From Paenibacillus sp. FSL K6-0276 (GTDB lineage: Bacteria > Bacillota > Bacilli > Paenibacillales > Paenibacillaceae): 64,000 nucleotides of DNA. The position numbers and the translations under genes are program-made. Positions 17,005 through 26,208 of this stretch are shown in pieces. The notes under the pieces are model-generated. The model saw only the letters and a program-made list of their open reading frames with translations, ran no database searches and was not told the origin of the DNA. Each line of letters opens with the position of its first letter. The stretch's first letter is position 1. The stretch covers positions 434,001 to 498,000 of the forward strand of contig NZ_CP150276.1 in the NCBI RefSeq assembly GCF_037977235.1, read 5' to 3'.

Positions 17005-17699
17005 AACGATTCCTCTTCGATGGCCATATACCCTTGTCCCACTTTCGTTTCAATGAAAACACCTAATCCAAGCTCATCCAGCTTCTTTCGAAGCCGATTT
17101 ACGTTGACGGTAAGGGTGTTGTCACTTATAAAACGTTTATCATCCCACAAGCTATTGATTAATTCCTCGCGGGTGACGATTTTATTTTTTTTCTCAATAA
17201 GCAATTTCAATATAAAAATCTCATTTTTCGTAAGCTCAATCGATCCCATGTCATGGGTCAATAGATTTCTCTCATAATCCACGGTGGCTCCGCACCATGT
17301 TTTGAGTTCAATGTTATCCGTATTGTAATTATAGACACGTCGAAGAATCGCACGTACTTTGGCAATGAGTACATCGAAATGGAAGGGCTTTTGAATATAG
17401 TCATCAGCTCCAAGCTGCATGGACATTACCATATCCGTAGGATGATCACGGGACGATAAGAAGATAATCGGAAGGTTGGAGTGGGAGCGAATCATTCGGC
17501 ACCAATGAAATCCATCGAATTTAGGTAATTGGATGTCGATGATGACTAAATCAGGTTTGATCTCTATAAATTCTTGCGTGACATTGCTGAAATCTTGAAT
17601 GCCATACACATCATAAGACCACTGCGTAAGTCGCTCTTTGATCTCATTAAACAACGTCGTGTCGTCTTCGATTAATAATAGCTTCAAATTCTTCACCAC
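17001..17699 (-). CDS. BceR-type OmpR-family response regulator
   Basis: 232-aa response regulator with the receiver domain at 1-120 (E11/D12/D13 pocket, phospho-acceptor Asp55 in LVIIDIQLPKFDG, Lys in DDYIQKPFHFD) and a winged-helix output domain at 130-230 (ELTKNEIFILKLLIEKK, VNRLRKKLDELG). The start is GTG, with two adjacent in-frame GTG codons and no strong ribosome binding site. Gene order R-S-A-B on one strand is that of the bacitracin/peptide-sensing modules of Bacillota. Its expected target is the BceA-like promoter. Confidence 0.92.
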   Translation of the reverse strand: MVKNLKLLLIEDDTTLFNEIKERLTQWSYDVYGIQDFSNVTQEFIEIKPDLVIIDIQLPKFDGFHWCRMIRSHSNLPIIFLSSRDHPTDMVMSMQLGADDYIQKPFHFDVLIAKVRAILRRVYNYNTDNIELKTWCGATVDYERNLLTHDMGSIELTKNEIFILKLLIEKKNKIVTREELINSLWDDKRFISDNTLTVNVNRLRKKLDELGLGVFIETKVGQGYMAIEEESL

Positions 17700-17718
17700 A
17701 CTTTTAGTTAGTTAGTGT

Positions 17719-18609
17719 TTACAGCATTTTAGATAATACATCCTGATAATGCTTAAACTCTTTGGCTTCATTTAGATTAGGGCATGTCCTTAAGGATAGC
17801 AGAGCGCTTTCGATTAAGAACTGCCTCGGTTCCTTGTTGTTCATGATTTCTTCCTGGACAAAGTACAACAGCTTTAGATAGTTGGTGAGGTTCGCATCAC
17901 CTGGCGCAAAGGATCTCTCTATAATTTTCTTCAAACTTATTGTCGCAAAGGATAAATCATTATTGAAAAAATCAGTGTATTCCGCTGCGGGTAATAACTT
18001 GTCCACGTGATCTGGTGAGATGAGTTGAATGCCCATTTCACTTACTTCTTCAACAATGGTTTGGATAAGAGTAGTGCAATAATCAATGATTTGCTTAGAG
18101 GTGATGACTTCATTCATAGCACTGTTGATTTGCAGCATATTTTGCAGAATCCCGGTAAAAATGATGGCTCCATCCAGTAAATAGGGTTTCTTATCGGCAG
18201 GGAAAATATGAAGGAAACGTTCATATACCCAGGTTAGCAGGCTGAACTTCGTTTTTTTGATAAATGTAATTAAGTCTGGATCATTGGAGACCAAAGCATC
18301 CTCAACGAGCTGTAACAATTTATTTTTTTTATTGATTTTCATAACCAGCTGAATCTGCTCAGCAAATATCTTAATGTCAGAGGGATCCTGACCTATAAGT
18401 AGCGAATTTCGTCCTTCTTCAAGTCGAACGTGAATAGACGTAAATACAGCCTTAAAGAGATCCCCTTTGGAAGGGAAATAGTTATAAAAAGATCCTTTGG
18501 AAATCCGACTATGATTCAAAATATCCTGAATGGATGTGGCGTGATAGCCTTTTTCAATAAATAATTCATGTGCTTTATGAACCACTTGCTCTTTTCGTTT
18601 ATTTATCAT
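17719..18609 (-). CDS. TetR-family transcriptional regulator
   Basis: 296-aa repressor, longer than a typical 200-aa TetR protein because of an extended C-terminal ligand domain. The HTH lies at about 8-50 (HELFIEKGYHATSIQDILNH, then SRISKGSFYNYFPSK). The start at ATG 18609 has AGGGG 8 nt upstream; the longer frame would need TTG at 18645. It is divergent from an MFS drug-efflux gene across 192 bp that contain a good promoter and a perfect palindrome, so it very likely represses that pump and responds to its substrate. Confidence 0.9.
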   Translation of the reverse strand: MINKRKEQVVHKAHELFIEKGYHATSIQDILNHSRISKGSFYNYFPSKGDLFKAVFTSIHVRLEEGRNSLLIGQDPSDIKIFAEQIQLVMKINKKNKLLQLVEDALVSNDPDLITFIKKTKFSLLTWVYERFLHIFPADKKPYLLDGAIIFTGILQNMLQINSAMNEVITSKQIIDYCTTLIQTIVEEVSEMGIQLISPDHVDKLLPAAEYTDFFNNDLSFATISLKKIIERSFAPGDANLTNYLKLLYFVQEEIMNNKEPRQFLIESALLSLRTCPNLNEAKEFKHYQDVLSKML

Positions 18610-18701
18610 CTGAGGTGCCCCTTTAAGCTGGACTCTTTGTTCCAATATAGACTAGCTCATATTTCCGCTTAATACAATTTCAATTTTAAATGAATTTTGT
18701 C

Positions 18702-18730
18702 TTGCCAAGCAGGAAATAAGAGAGTATTAT
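18702..18730 (+). promoter_or_regulatory. SigA-type promoter of MFS efflux gene
   Basis: TTGCCA (18702-18707) and TATTAT (18725-18730) separated by exactly 17 bp, about 70 bp upstream of the pump start codon. Confidence 0.65.
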
Positions 18731-18754
18731 ATTCTACACTGGATTGTAACTAGA

Positions 18755-18768
18755 GTTCAATTTTGAAC
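18755..18768. promoter_or_regulatory. candidate TetR operator
   Basis: Perfect palindrome GTTCAATTTTGAAC, 24 bp downstream of the -10 box, where a bound repressor would block early transcription of the pump gene. Confidence 0.55.
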
Positions 18769-18801
18769 CGATAGTATGATTATAGAATGGAGGATTCCAA
18801 A

Positions 18802-20325
18802 ATGAAAGCAAAAGAAAGTAAAGCGTCCTACGGGATATTGGCAATCCTCATGATTGGTGCATTTGTTGCTTTACTGAGTAATACCCTACTCAATATAGCT
18901 TTACCAACGATTATGAAGGATTTTGATGTCAGTGCCTCAACGGTACAGTGGCTATCAACGGGTTATATGCTAGTGAACGGGATCATGATTCCTTCAACAG
19001 CCTTTTTGATTCAAAAGTATACCGCGAGACGGTTGTTCTTAATCGCTATTGGATTATTTGCGATAGGAACCTTTATCGGAGGATTAGCACCAAGTTTCCC
19101 TGTGTTATTGATCGCCAGAATGGTTCAAGCTTCAGGGGCTGCGATCATGATGCCATTATTAATGAACGTATTGTTCACTACCTTTCCACCTGAGAAACGC
19201 GGTTCAGCTATGGGGATGTTCGGGTTGGTAATGATTTTTGCACCAGCTATCGGCCCTACATTATCTGGATGGATTATTCAGCATTATGAATGGCCTGTTC
19301 TATTCTTTATGATTGCACCAATCGCCGTATTGGTGTTCATTCTTGCCTTCTTCAAATTGCATGATCCTAAAAAAGATGTGGCTATTAAGATCGATATTCT
19401 ATCTGTAGTTTTATCAGCGATTGGGTTCGGGGGTCTTCTATACGGCTTCAGTTCCGCTGGGAATAAAGGATGGGATGATCCAATGGTCTACTCCGCCCTT
19501 ATTATCGGGGCGATTGGATTAGTAATATTCATTATGCGCCAGATGAAGATGAAGGAGCCTATGCTTAACTTCAGAGTGTACAAATATCCGATGTTCGCTT
19601 TATCCTCAGCGATTTCGATTACTCTGAATATGGCAATGTTCTCGGCGATGATGCTAATGCCGATTTACCTGCAAAATATTAGAGGGATTTCACCACTGGA
19701 TTCGGGACTTCTAATGTTGCCTGGTGCGTTAATTATGGGGGTTATGTCACCAATCACAGGTAAATTGTTCGATAAATTCGGCGGTAAAGTATTAGCACTT
19801 ATCGGTCTAGCCATTGTAGTGACTAGTACGTATTTCTTCAGTGATTTGACTGAAACGACTAAATATTCGACATTGATGATTCTATACTCTGTGAGAATGT
19901 TAGGGATCTCTATGGTTATGATGCCTGTTATGACCAATGGTTTGAATTCCATTCCGGCTAAATATACACCGCATGGTACAGCCATGAACAGTACGATTCA
20001 GCAAGTCTCGGGGGCTATTGGCGGAGCGCTGCTCGTAACAATCATGTCCAACAGTACCACTTCACATGTGAAGGATATGGTCGCTGAAGCTGTAAGTAAA
20101 TTAACGGCTAAGCCTTCGGCAGACCAATTGCTTGGTATACAAAATCAAGTCATTGCGAAAGCAACTATTGAGGGGATTAATGATGCATTCTTAGTATCAG
20201 TAGGCGTAGCCATCATTGCATTTATTCTTGCTTTCTTTATTAAAAGAGGCATACAGCCTAAGGAAACGGTAGAAGAGAAAGTGACTTCAAAGCAAGTAGC
20301 TGCTAAGCAAGTTGCAACGCATTAG
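18802..20325 (+). CDS. MFS transporter, DHA2 (EmrB/QacA-like) family
   Basis: 507-aa membrane protein with about 14 hydrophobic segments, a drug:proton antiporter. Motif features include the early NTLLNIALPTIMKDFDVSAS, followed by TVQWLSTGYMLVNGIMIP, typical of DHA2 pumps; RMVQASGAAIMMPLLMNVLF and GSAMGMFGLVMIFAPAIGP carry the antiporter signature. The start at ATG 18802 is 8 nt after GGAGG; an earlier in-frame ATG (18787) precedes that site. The divergent TetR gene and operator indicate drug-inducible expression. Confidence 0.92.
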   Translation: MKAKESKASYGILAILMIGAFVALLSNTLLNIALPTIMKDFDVSASTVQWLSTGYMLVNGIMIPSTAFLIQKYTARRLFLIAIGLFAIGTFIGGLAPSFPVLLIARMVQASGAAIMMPLLMNVLFTTFPPEKRGSAMGMFGLVMIFAPAIGPTLSGWIIQHYEWPVLFFMIAPIAVLVFILAFFKLHDPKKDVAIKIDILSVVLSAIGFGGLLYGFSSAGNKGWDDPMVYSALIIGAIGLVIFIMRQMKMKEPMLNFRVYKYPMFALSSAISITLNMAMFSAMMLMPIYLQNIRGISPLDSGLLMLPGALIMGVMSPITGKLFDKFGGKVLALIGLAIVVTSTYFFSDLTETTKYSTLMILYSVRMLGISMVMMPVMTNGLNSIPAKYTPHGTAMNSTIQQVSGAIGGALLVTIMSNSTTSHVKDMVAEAVSKLTAKPSADQLLGIQNQVIAKATIEGINDAFLVSVGVAIIAFILAFFIKRGIQPKETVEEKVTSKQVAAKQVATH

Positions 20326-20345
20326 TTCTATGTGATCTGTTATTC

Positions 20346-20382
20346 AAAAAGGCGCTCACCTTAAGGTGGGCGCTTTCTTTTA
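20346..20382. terminator. bidirectional terminator
   Basis: Stem GGCGCTCACC/GGTGGGCGC with A-rich left and T-rich right flanks between the convergent MFS and beta-propeller genes. Confidence 0.85.
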
Positions 20383-20430
20383 AATATAAGGATTTATAAG
20401 CTGCGCAACTATAATATCCTTATACTTGTC
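20381..20430. repeat. partial copy of dispersed two-hairpin repeat
   Basis: Contains AAATATAAGGATTTATAAG and the opposing CTTATACTTG, corresponding to the first hairpin of the family; the second hairpin is missing. Confidence 0.55.
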
Positions 20431-21462
20431 TTATCGAATTAGTTCTGGTGCATCTTGGATGACCGTGATGGAGTCATTTCCTCCTACATAAATTCTATTG
20501 GTGAGCGGGTTTAGCACAGTGCTGCCTGAAACTGAAGGGAATCGTGCGAGTCTTTTAAACGTGCTAGCGTTATAGACGGATATGTGGTTCTTTTCGAAAT
20601 TACCAACAAACAGATGATTTGTATTCGGATTAATGGTCGTGTTGGAAGAGGTGGGCAGTACTTTTGTTGTTATAATTTTGTTGTTGCGTCCATTGATGAC
20701 AAATAGCTTTCCTTTACCCTCAACTTGTGCACTTGAGACATAAATACGGTTCGTCAGCGGATTTAATACAACCTCACTTTGCAGACGCCCCAGCTGCACA
20801 TTTTGCAGCAACTTGTTGTTGCGCCCATTTATCACTGAAAGAAACCGACTTAAGTTATTAGCGACATAAATGCGGCCCGTGATTACATTAAGTGCGGGTG
20901 TTATCACAGGGTTATTACCGACTTTGATGGTCGCAATGATAGTCTGTGTATTCCCGTTAATGACGGAGACGGTATTATTTATTGTGTTGGTCACATAGAT
21001 CCGATTGGTAAGCACATTGATAACGATTCTGGAAGGGCGACCACCGACTTCAATCTGTGTTCGGATCTGGTTTGTTTTTCCATCTATGACGAATATAATT
21101 CCGTCTGCGCTAGTCACATAAATCAAATTTTTTCGAACATTTACTCCGATATTGTCAGGGAATCGGCCTACTTTGATGGTCTTGATCACCTGGTTTGTCC
21201 GCCCGTTTATAACAGAAACCGTTTCATCACGGAAGTTAGGTACATAAATTCGGTTAGTTTGGGGGTTAATTCCGAGCTGTGTTGGCAGTCTTCCTACACT
21301 GATGCGTGCGATAATTCTATTGATTCTGGCATCGAGTACCCCGATAGTTCCAGCCTGAGTGTCTGGGTTTACAAAGTATACCCGATTTGTGTCGACATTT
21401 ACTTCGATATCTCCGATCGGTCCGGCAGAGCGGATTGTAGCAATCACTTTTGGCTGCGCCAT
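20431..21462 (-). CDS. YVTN-type beta-propeller repeat protein
   Basis: 343-aa protein made almost entirely of about eight repeats of roughly 42 residues, each with a version of TNRIYVxN, then VSVINGxTN and a VGxxP turn. This is the YVTN/NHL-like beta-propeller fold. No signal peptide, anchor or catalytic residues are visible, so location and role are unknown; most known relatives are exported or bind surface partners. The start at ATG 21462 has AAAGGGG 8 nt upstream. The N-terminus (MAQPKVIATIRS) begins directly with a blade. Monocistronic, convergent with the MFS gene. Confidence 0.8.
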   Translation of the reverse strand: MAQPKVIATIRSAGPIGDIEVNVDTNRVYFVNPDTQAGTIGVLDARINRIIARISVGRLPTQLGINPQTNRIYVPNFRDETVSVINGRTNQVIKTIKVGRFPDNIGVNVRKNLIYVTSADGIIFVIDGKTNQIRTQIEVGGRPSRIVINVLTNRIYVTNTINNTVSVINGNTQTIIATIKVGNNPVITPALNVITGRIYVANNLSRFLSVINGRNNKLLQNVQLGRLQSEVVLNPLTNRIYVSSAQVEGKGKLFVINGRNNKIITTKVLPTSSNTTINPNTNHLFVGNFEKNHISVYNASTFKRLARFPSVSGSTVLNPLTNRIYVGGNDSITVIQDAPELIR

Positions 21463-21651
21463 GCTTATACCCCTTTTCAAGTAAATAGATACTTCATTAT
21501 ATTTAGGCTTAGGCAAAAGGGTACTTCATTTATCGTTGCAAGATGTATCTCCGTGGTGTAGAATAATATTCCCTCATCCACATTTTGGGATTTATGTAAA
21601 CGATATTTTTTTAGGGGAATTGAGATTGATTGGAGGTTGGAGGGGAAGATG

Positions 21652-22530
21652 ATGAAATCAGTGTTATCAGATATTTTACTAACGCCTGACAAGTTGCAGC
21701 TTCATAGCGAATTACTAGAGGAGATTGGGCGATACATTACGCAAGAGATTCTAAATCACCCTTTATTGCAAGAGGATCATCAACGGGTAAGCATTATCCT
21801 TGATGGATCAACCGCACTCGGAATAGTGGATGGGCAGTCGGATGTGGATGTAATCATTGTTTGTGAAGATGAATCTTACAACAGTATTAATCATCGGTTC
21901 GAGGAAGCGGGGCTGATTCCGGAGCAAAGTAGTTTTTTTATGGATTTAAAACTTCCGAGTGGGAAGACAGGACATTATACACTTCATAAAATATCTGAGA
22001 TCAAAGAAGCGTTAATAAGCGGGAATATGGAATGGCTTTGGAATGCATCAGTGTCCTATATTTACTACGACGAGTTGGATCTGAAGTCACTTTTTCATTC
22101 CTATGTTCCACTCCAACCTGAAGTACTAATGAGATTTCGTAAAAATTCATACATACAGCTAAGAAGCTATGCGAGAAGTCTAGATAATCCTGTAGTTCGT
22201 GGCGACGCCTTTCCCGTCCTGTTCTTAGCGGTTTCTCTTTATAAGGAAGCTTTACGCTGTGCAATCACTATTGAAGGTTATCCGTATCCCTATGACAAAT
22301 GGCTTGTTCCCGTAGCGCAGCAAACGACCGTTGGCAGAAAAATTCTGGAGTGTGCAGGCGATTTTTGGAGTTATCTTAGAGATGATGAGTCCTTTGCTCC
22401 TATGTACCAGGAGGACAATAACTTTGTTAAAATGGAAAAACGATTTCGGAAGATCCTTGTGGATGAATTTCGTGCGCGAGGGATAAATGAGCTTTGGTTA
22501 ATCGAGTGGTGGAAGTTTTTGAATGAGTGA
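21652..22530 (+). CDS. nucleotidyltransferase-fold protein
   Basis: 292-aa protein with the minimal nucleotidyltransferase signature GSTALG ... SDVDVIIV near residues 50-70 and an aspartate in the third strand region (FFMDLKLPSGKTG). The C-terminal half is alpha-helical, as in aminoglycoside-type or KNTase-like members. The start codon is ambiguous: ATG 21649 and ATG 21652 follow GGAGGGG, while the open frame begins at TTG 21637. Acceptor unknown; antibiotic modification is possible but not shown. Confidence 0.7.
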   Translation: MKSVLSDILLTPDKLQLHSELLEEIGRYITQEILNHPLLQEDHQRVSIILDGSTALGIVDGQSDVDVIIVCEDESYNSINHRFEEAGLIPEQSSFFMDLKLPSGKTGHYTLHKISEIKEALISGNMEWLWNASVSYIYYDELDLKSLFHSYVPLQPEVLMRFRKNSYIQLRSYARSLDNPVVRGDAFPVLFLAVSLYKEALRCAITIEGYPYPYDKWLVPVAQQTTVGRKILECAGDFWSYLRDDESFAPMYQEDNNFVKMEKRFRKILVDEFRARGINELWLIEWWKFLNE

Positions 22531-22608
22531 TAACTGTAATGACACCGACTATCCTTATTGATTAGGGTAAGGTATACTGGAATGAACTTTTTAGTAGGAG
22601 GTGACTAT

Positions 22609-23358
22609 ATGATTGGGACAGTCTCTATATTAGGAGTTCCTTTTTCAAAACTAACATTACACGAGACGACACTTCATCTAACAGAACATATTCAATCTGG
22701 GGAATCCAAGCTATTTCATTTGATAACGGCAAACCCGGAAATTACGATAACAAGTCAATCGGACGAGCAGCTTCGAACCATACTTCATGAGGCAGATTTG
22801 ATTACCCCTGACGGGATCGGCATTGTGATGGCTTCAAGAAGAAAAGGCGACCCTATTGCTGAAAGAGTTACGGGGTATGAGCTACTTCTTGAGCTGCTCG
22901 CACAAGGGAATAAGCTGGGATGGAGTTTTTATTTCTTAGGCACGGATGAGCTAACAAGCTGCCAAGCGGTCGAAGCGATCACTCACGCCTATCCGAATGT
23001 GAAGATTGCGGGAAGACATAATGGATTTCTTACCAAAGAGGAGGAGCCTTCTATTGTGGCAGAGATTCAGCGTGCACAGCCGGATTTCCTGATTGTTGCT
23101 ATGGGTGCGCCGTACTCTGATAAATGGGTTTACAAGCACAAAGTGGAGCTTACGCAGGTTAAGGTTGTTTTTGGCGTGGGCGGAAGTTTGGATGTCATAG
23201 CGGGGAAAGTGAAGCCAGCACCTCCGATATGGAAAAAGCTCAACTTGGAGTGGCTGCATCGACTATTATTCGCCCCAGTTGCCAAAGGACAAAAGTCGCG
23301 GTGGCGAAGACAGTCCGTACTACCCAAGTTTGTGTTTCAAGCGATGATTAGAAAATAA
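22609..23358 (+). CDS. tagA: WecG/TagA/CpsF family glycosyltransferase
   Basis: 249-aa glycosyltransferase family 26 member. TagA-type enzymes add N-acetylmannosamine to undecaprenyl-PP-GlcNAc, the first committed step of wall teichoic acid linkage-unit synthesis. Motifs: TANPEITITSQ, DLITPDGIGIVMASR, FYFLGTDE and VAMGAPYSDKWVYKHK, then the conserved FGVGGSLDVIAGKVKPAP. ATG 22609 has a perfect AGGAGGTGA site. No other wall polymer genes are adjacent, so the symbol is by family and its exact acceptor could differ. Confidence 0.85.
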   Translation: MIGTVSILGVPFSKLTLHETTLHLTEHIQSGESKLFHLITANPEITITSQSDEQLRTILHEADLITPDGIGIVMASRRKGDPIAERVTGYELLLELLAQGNKLGWSFYFLGTDELTSCQAVEAITHAYPNVKIAGRHNGFLTKEEEPSIVAEIQRAQPDFLIVAMGAPYSDKWVYKHKVELTQVKVVFGVGGSLDVIAGKVKPAPPIWKKLNLEWLHRLLFAPVAKGQKSRWRRQSVLPKFVFQAMIRK

Positions 23359-23360
23359 GT

Positions 23361-23392
23361 AAGAAGGCCACCCTGGATAGGGTGGCTTTCTT
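23361..23392 (+). terminator. rho-independent terminator
   Basis: Stem GCCACCCT/AGGGTGGC with loop GGAT and a TTTCTT tail directly after the TagA-like gene. Confidence 0.85.
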
Positions 23393-23492
23393 AAAATATA
23401 AGAATTTATAGGCTGCGCAACTTTAATAACCTTATATTTCTCGCTTAAACGCTTACCGTCCTTATAGGGACGTCGAAGGCGTTTATACTTGA
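23392..23492. repeat. dispersed two-hairpin repeat
   Basis: About 100 bp: a first arm pair AAATATAAG/CTTATATTT, then CGCTTAAACGC ... GGCGTTTATACTTG enclosing the near-palindrome CGTCCTTATAGGGACG. Lies between the TagA terminator and the flavoprotein promoter region. The remainder of the gap to 23662 has no other recognisable element. Confidence 0.75.
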
Positions 23493-23662
23493 ATAGCGAG
23501 CTGAGGAGTAACTGGAATTGCAAATTAAAATGAAAATATACATGAAAATATTCATGGAAATGAAAGGATAATCATAACTAATTACAGAAAATGCTTCACA
23601 AAACATCGTTATTGATGTATTATAAATGTGAAATTATTCACAAAAAAAGGGGCGTTATAAAA

Positions 23663-25213
23663 ATGAAAAAGACAACAAGCTCTGCCCTTATTCTCATTCT
23701 CTCTGTCATGCTCGTTCTCGCAGGATGCGGTAACAGTAATAGCAACAGCACAGGTAATAGTAGTGGCAACGAGAACAAGAGTAAGGTAAATGAGACGGCT
23801 AAAAATGATAAAACAGAAGCCGTATCAGGCGCATCAGAAGCAAGTTACACACCACTGGATCAATTAAAAGATAGTTACGATATCGTTATTGTCGGTGCTG
23901 GCGGTGCGGGAATGTCTGCTGCACTAGAAGCAAAGGCTAAAGGCTTGAACCCGGTTATTTTCGAAAAAATGCCAGTTGCTGGCGGGAATACAAGTAAATC
24001 CTCGTCGGGGATGAACGCTTCCCAAACGAAATTCCAAAAAGATCAAGGCATTGAAGACAGCAATGATAAGTTTTATGAAGAGACACTAAAGGGCGGCCAT
24101 GACACGAACGATAAAGAGATGCTTCGTTTCTTCGTTGACAATTCCGCAAGTGCTATCGATTGGCTGGATTCAATTGGAATCAGACTGAACAATATCACGA
24201 TTACAGGCGGCATGAGTGAAAAACGTACCCACCGTCCAGAAGACGGCTCTGCGGTAGGCCAATACCTTGTCAAAGGCTTGGTTAAGAACTTACAAGAAAA
24301 AGAAATCCCACTGTTTGTAAACGCAGATGTTAAGGAAATCACCCAAAAAGATGGTAAGACTAACGGTGTCAAAGTACTGTTTAACCAAGCCGATGAGAAA
24401 ACCATTACAGCGAAGGCAGTTGTTGTAACAACTGGTGGTTTCGGTGCTAATATGGACATGATCTCTAAAGTCAGACCTGATCTGGAAGGATACGTTACTA
24501 CTAACCAGATCGGTAGTACCGGCGACGGCATCAAGATGATTGAGGCACTTGGTGGAACAACGGTTGATATGGATCAAATCCAGGTTCACCCAACGGTACA
24601 ACAAGAAAAATCTTACCTGATCGGGGAAGCAGTTCGCGGTGAAGGATCTATCCTCGTTAACAGTGAAGGTACACGGTTCGTAAACGAATTGACTACACGT
24701 GATAAAGTTACTGCAGCTATCAATGCACTTCCTGAAAAGGCGGCTACACTTGTCTTTGATTCCGGCGTAAAATCACGCGTTAAAGCGATTGAACAATATG
24801 ATAAAATGGGCTTCGTAATCAAAGCGGATTCCATCGAGGCATTGGCAAAAGAAATCGGCGTTCCAGCAGATAAGTTGAAAGCTACACTCGATACTTGGAA
24901 CAGCGCAGTAAAGAACAAGAACGATGCTGAATTCGGCAGAACAACAGGGATGGACAACGACTTGTCCGCGGGTCCTTTCTACGCGATTAAGATCGCTCCT
25001 GGGATTCACTACACCATGGGCGGTGTGAAGATCAATACGAACACAGAAGTATTAAATAAAGACGGTGCAGCTATTCCTGGCCTGTTTGCAGCAGGTGAAG
25101 TTACAGGTGGATTGCACGGTCAAAACCGGATCGGCGGTAACTCTGTGGCAGAAATCATTATTTTCGGCCGTCAAGCAGGGATTAAATCTGCTGAGTTCGT
25201 ACAAGCACAATAA
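23663..25213 (+). CDS. lipoprotein fumarate-reductase-like flavoprotein
   Basis: 516-aa FAD-dependent oxidoreductase (FAD_binding_2, fumarate reductase/urocanate reductase family). Residues 1-21 are a Sec-type lipoprotein signal ending in LAGC, so the enzyme should sit on the outer face of the membrane. A Ser/Asn/Lys-rich spacer follows to about 65. The FAD motif is YDIVIVGAGGAGMSAALEAK, with GGNTSKSSSGMNAS and the terminal HGQNRIGGNSVAE containing the likely catalytic Arg. No FMN_bind domain or haem CXXCH motif is present, so the electron donor must be another protein. The start at 23663 follows AAAGGGG. Acceptor could be fumarate, urocanate or a related acid. Confidence 0.88.
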   Translation: MKKTTSSALILILSVMLVLAGCGNSNSNSTGNSSGNENKSKVNETAKNDKTEAVSGASEASYTPLDQLKDSYDIVIVGAGGAGMSAALEAKAKGLNPVIFEKMPVAGGNTSKSSSGMNASQTKFQKDQGIEDSNDKFYEETLKGGHDTNDKEMLRFFVDNSASAIDWLDSIGIRLNNITITGGMSEKRTHRPEDGSAVGQYLVKGLVKNLQEKEIPLFVNADVKEITQKDGKTNGVKVLFNQADEKTITAKAVVVTTGGFGANMDMISKVRPDLEGYVTTNQIGSTGDGIKMIEALGGTTVDMDQIQVHPTVQQEKSYLIGEAVRGEGSILVNSEGTRFVNELTTRDKVTAAINALPEKAATLVFDSGVKSRVKAIEQYDKMGFVIKADSIEALAKEIGVPADKLKATLDTWNSAVKNKNDAEFGRTTGMDNDLSAGPFYAIKIAPGIHYTMGGVKINTNTEVLNKDGAAIPGLFAAGEVTGGLHGQNRIGGNSVAEIIIFGRQAGIKSAEFVQAQ

Positions 25214-25249
25214 GATACTAACTCCATATTTCGTTACTGGGTAACAACA

Positions 25250-25289
25250 AAAGAACCGCTGGGCTAATAGAAGCCCGAGCGGTTCTTTG
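25250..25289. terminator. bidirectional terminator
   Basis: Stem AAGAACCGCT/AGCGGTTCTT with inner GGGCT/AGCCC and flanking A and T runs, between the flavoprotein and the convergent thiamine transporter operon. Confidence 0.88.
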
Positions 25290-25337
25290 TTTGATCTCTC
25301 ATTTGTTACTTTGATCTGAGATGTCTTTTATCTACAT

Positions 25338-26192
25338 TTATTCTGAAGGTTGCTTCCCGCTTTTAGCTTGTTCCTCTCGCATCCATTGTGACAGCTGGCG
25401 TTTGAGTTTAAGGAATTCCGGGGAATCCGTAATCTCATCGCGGCGCGGCCGTAGAAATGGCACGTCAACAGTATGTAGGATGGAGCCAGGGCGGCCCGAA
25501 AATACATAAATACGATTCGAGAGCAGCAATGCTTCTTCGATGTTGTGGGTGATGAACAGTACAGAGCGGCGATTCTCCTCCCACAGTTCGAGCAGCCAGC
25601 GCTGCATTTCACTGCGAGTTAGCGCATCCAGTGCGCTGAAAGGTTCATCGAGCAGCATCAGTTCCTGCGGAGCGAGCAATGCTCTAAGAAAAGCCGCACG
25701 CTGCTGCATTCCACCCGACAGCATATGCGGATAAGCTTGTTCGAACCCGCTTAGCCCAACCTTGGCGAGCCACTGCCGCGCTTCCTCACGAGCGCCATCA
25801 CGCAGTGCGCCTTTGATTTCACCGGCAAGCAGCACATTATCCTCAATCGTCCGCCAAGGGAACAGTGCAGGCTGTTGCGGCATATAACTAATTTCACCGC
25901 GCTGTCCCGTAACGACCTTGCCGTTCATCCGAATCGTTCCAGCATCTGGATTCACAAGACCACCGATCATATGGAATAAGGTGCTTTTTCCGCAGCCGGA
26001 AGGACCTACAATCGAAACGAACTCTTGCGGTTCTACCTTAAGAGAGACGTTATTCAGCACGTTCGTCTCGCGGCGACGATGGAAAAAGGACTTGGAGATG
26101 CCACTTACTTCAAGAGCAGGTGGTGCGGTATGAGCTTCAGGTGAGCTTATGACTTCTGTTGTTCTGTGTTGCATTTGCGTCGCTTGAGACAT
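25338..26192 (-). CDS. thiZ: ABC transporter ATPase of thiamine-precursor uptake (ThiZ-like)
   Basis: 284-aa importer ATPase of the nitrate/sulfonate/taurine class. Walker A GPSGCGKST, Q-loop SYMPQQPALFPWRT, signature HMLSGGMQQR, Walker B LMLLDEPFSALD and H-loop FITHNIEEA are intact. The start was set at ATG 26192, 8 nt after AAAGGAAG; the open frame extends into the permease gene. Last gene of the TPP-riboswitch-controlled operon, 16 bp after the permease. ThiXYZ relatives import N-formyl-4-amino-5-aminomethyl-2-methylpyrimidine or a related pyrimidine. Confidence 0.85.
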   Translation of the reverse strand: MSQATQMQHRTTEVISSPEAHTAPPALEVSGISKSFFHRRRETNVLNNVSLKVEPQEFVSIVGPSGCGKSTLFHMIGGLVNPDAGTIRMNGKVVTGQRGEISYMPQQPALFPWRTIEDNVLLAGEIKGALRDGAREEARQWLAKVGLSGFEQAYPHMLSGGMQQRAAFLRALLAPQELMLLDEPFSALDALTRSEMQRWLLELWEENRRSVLFITHNIEEALLLSNRIYVFSGRPGSILHTVDVPFLRPRRDEITDSPEFLKLKRQLSQWMREEQAKSGKQPSE

Positions 26193-26208
26193 ACAGGCAT
26201 CTTCCTTT

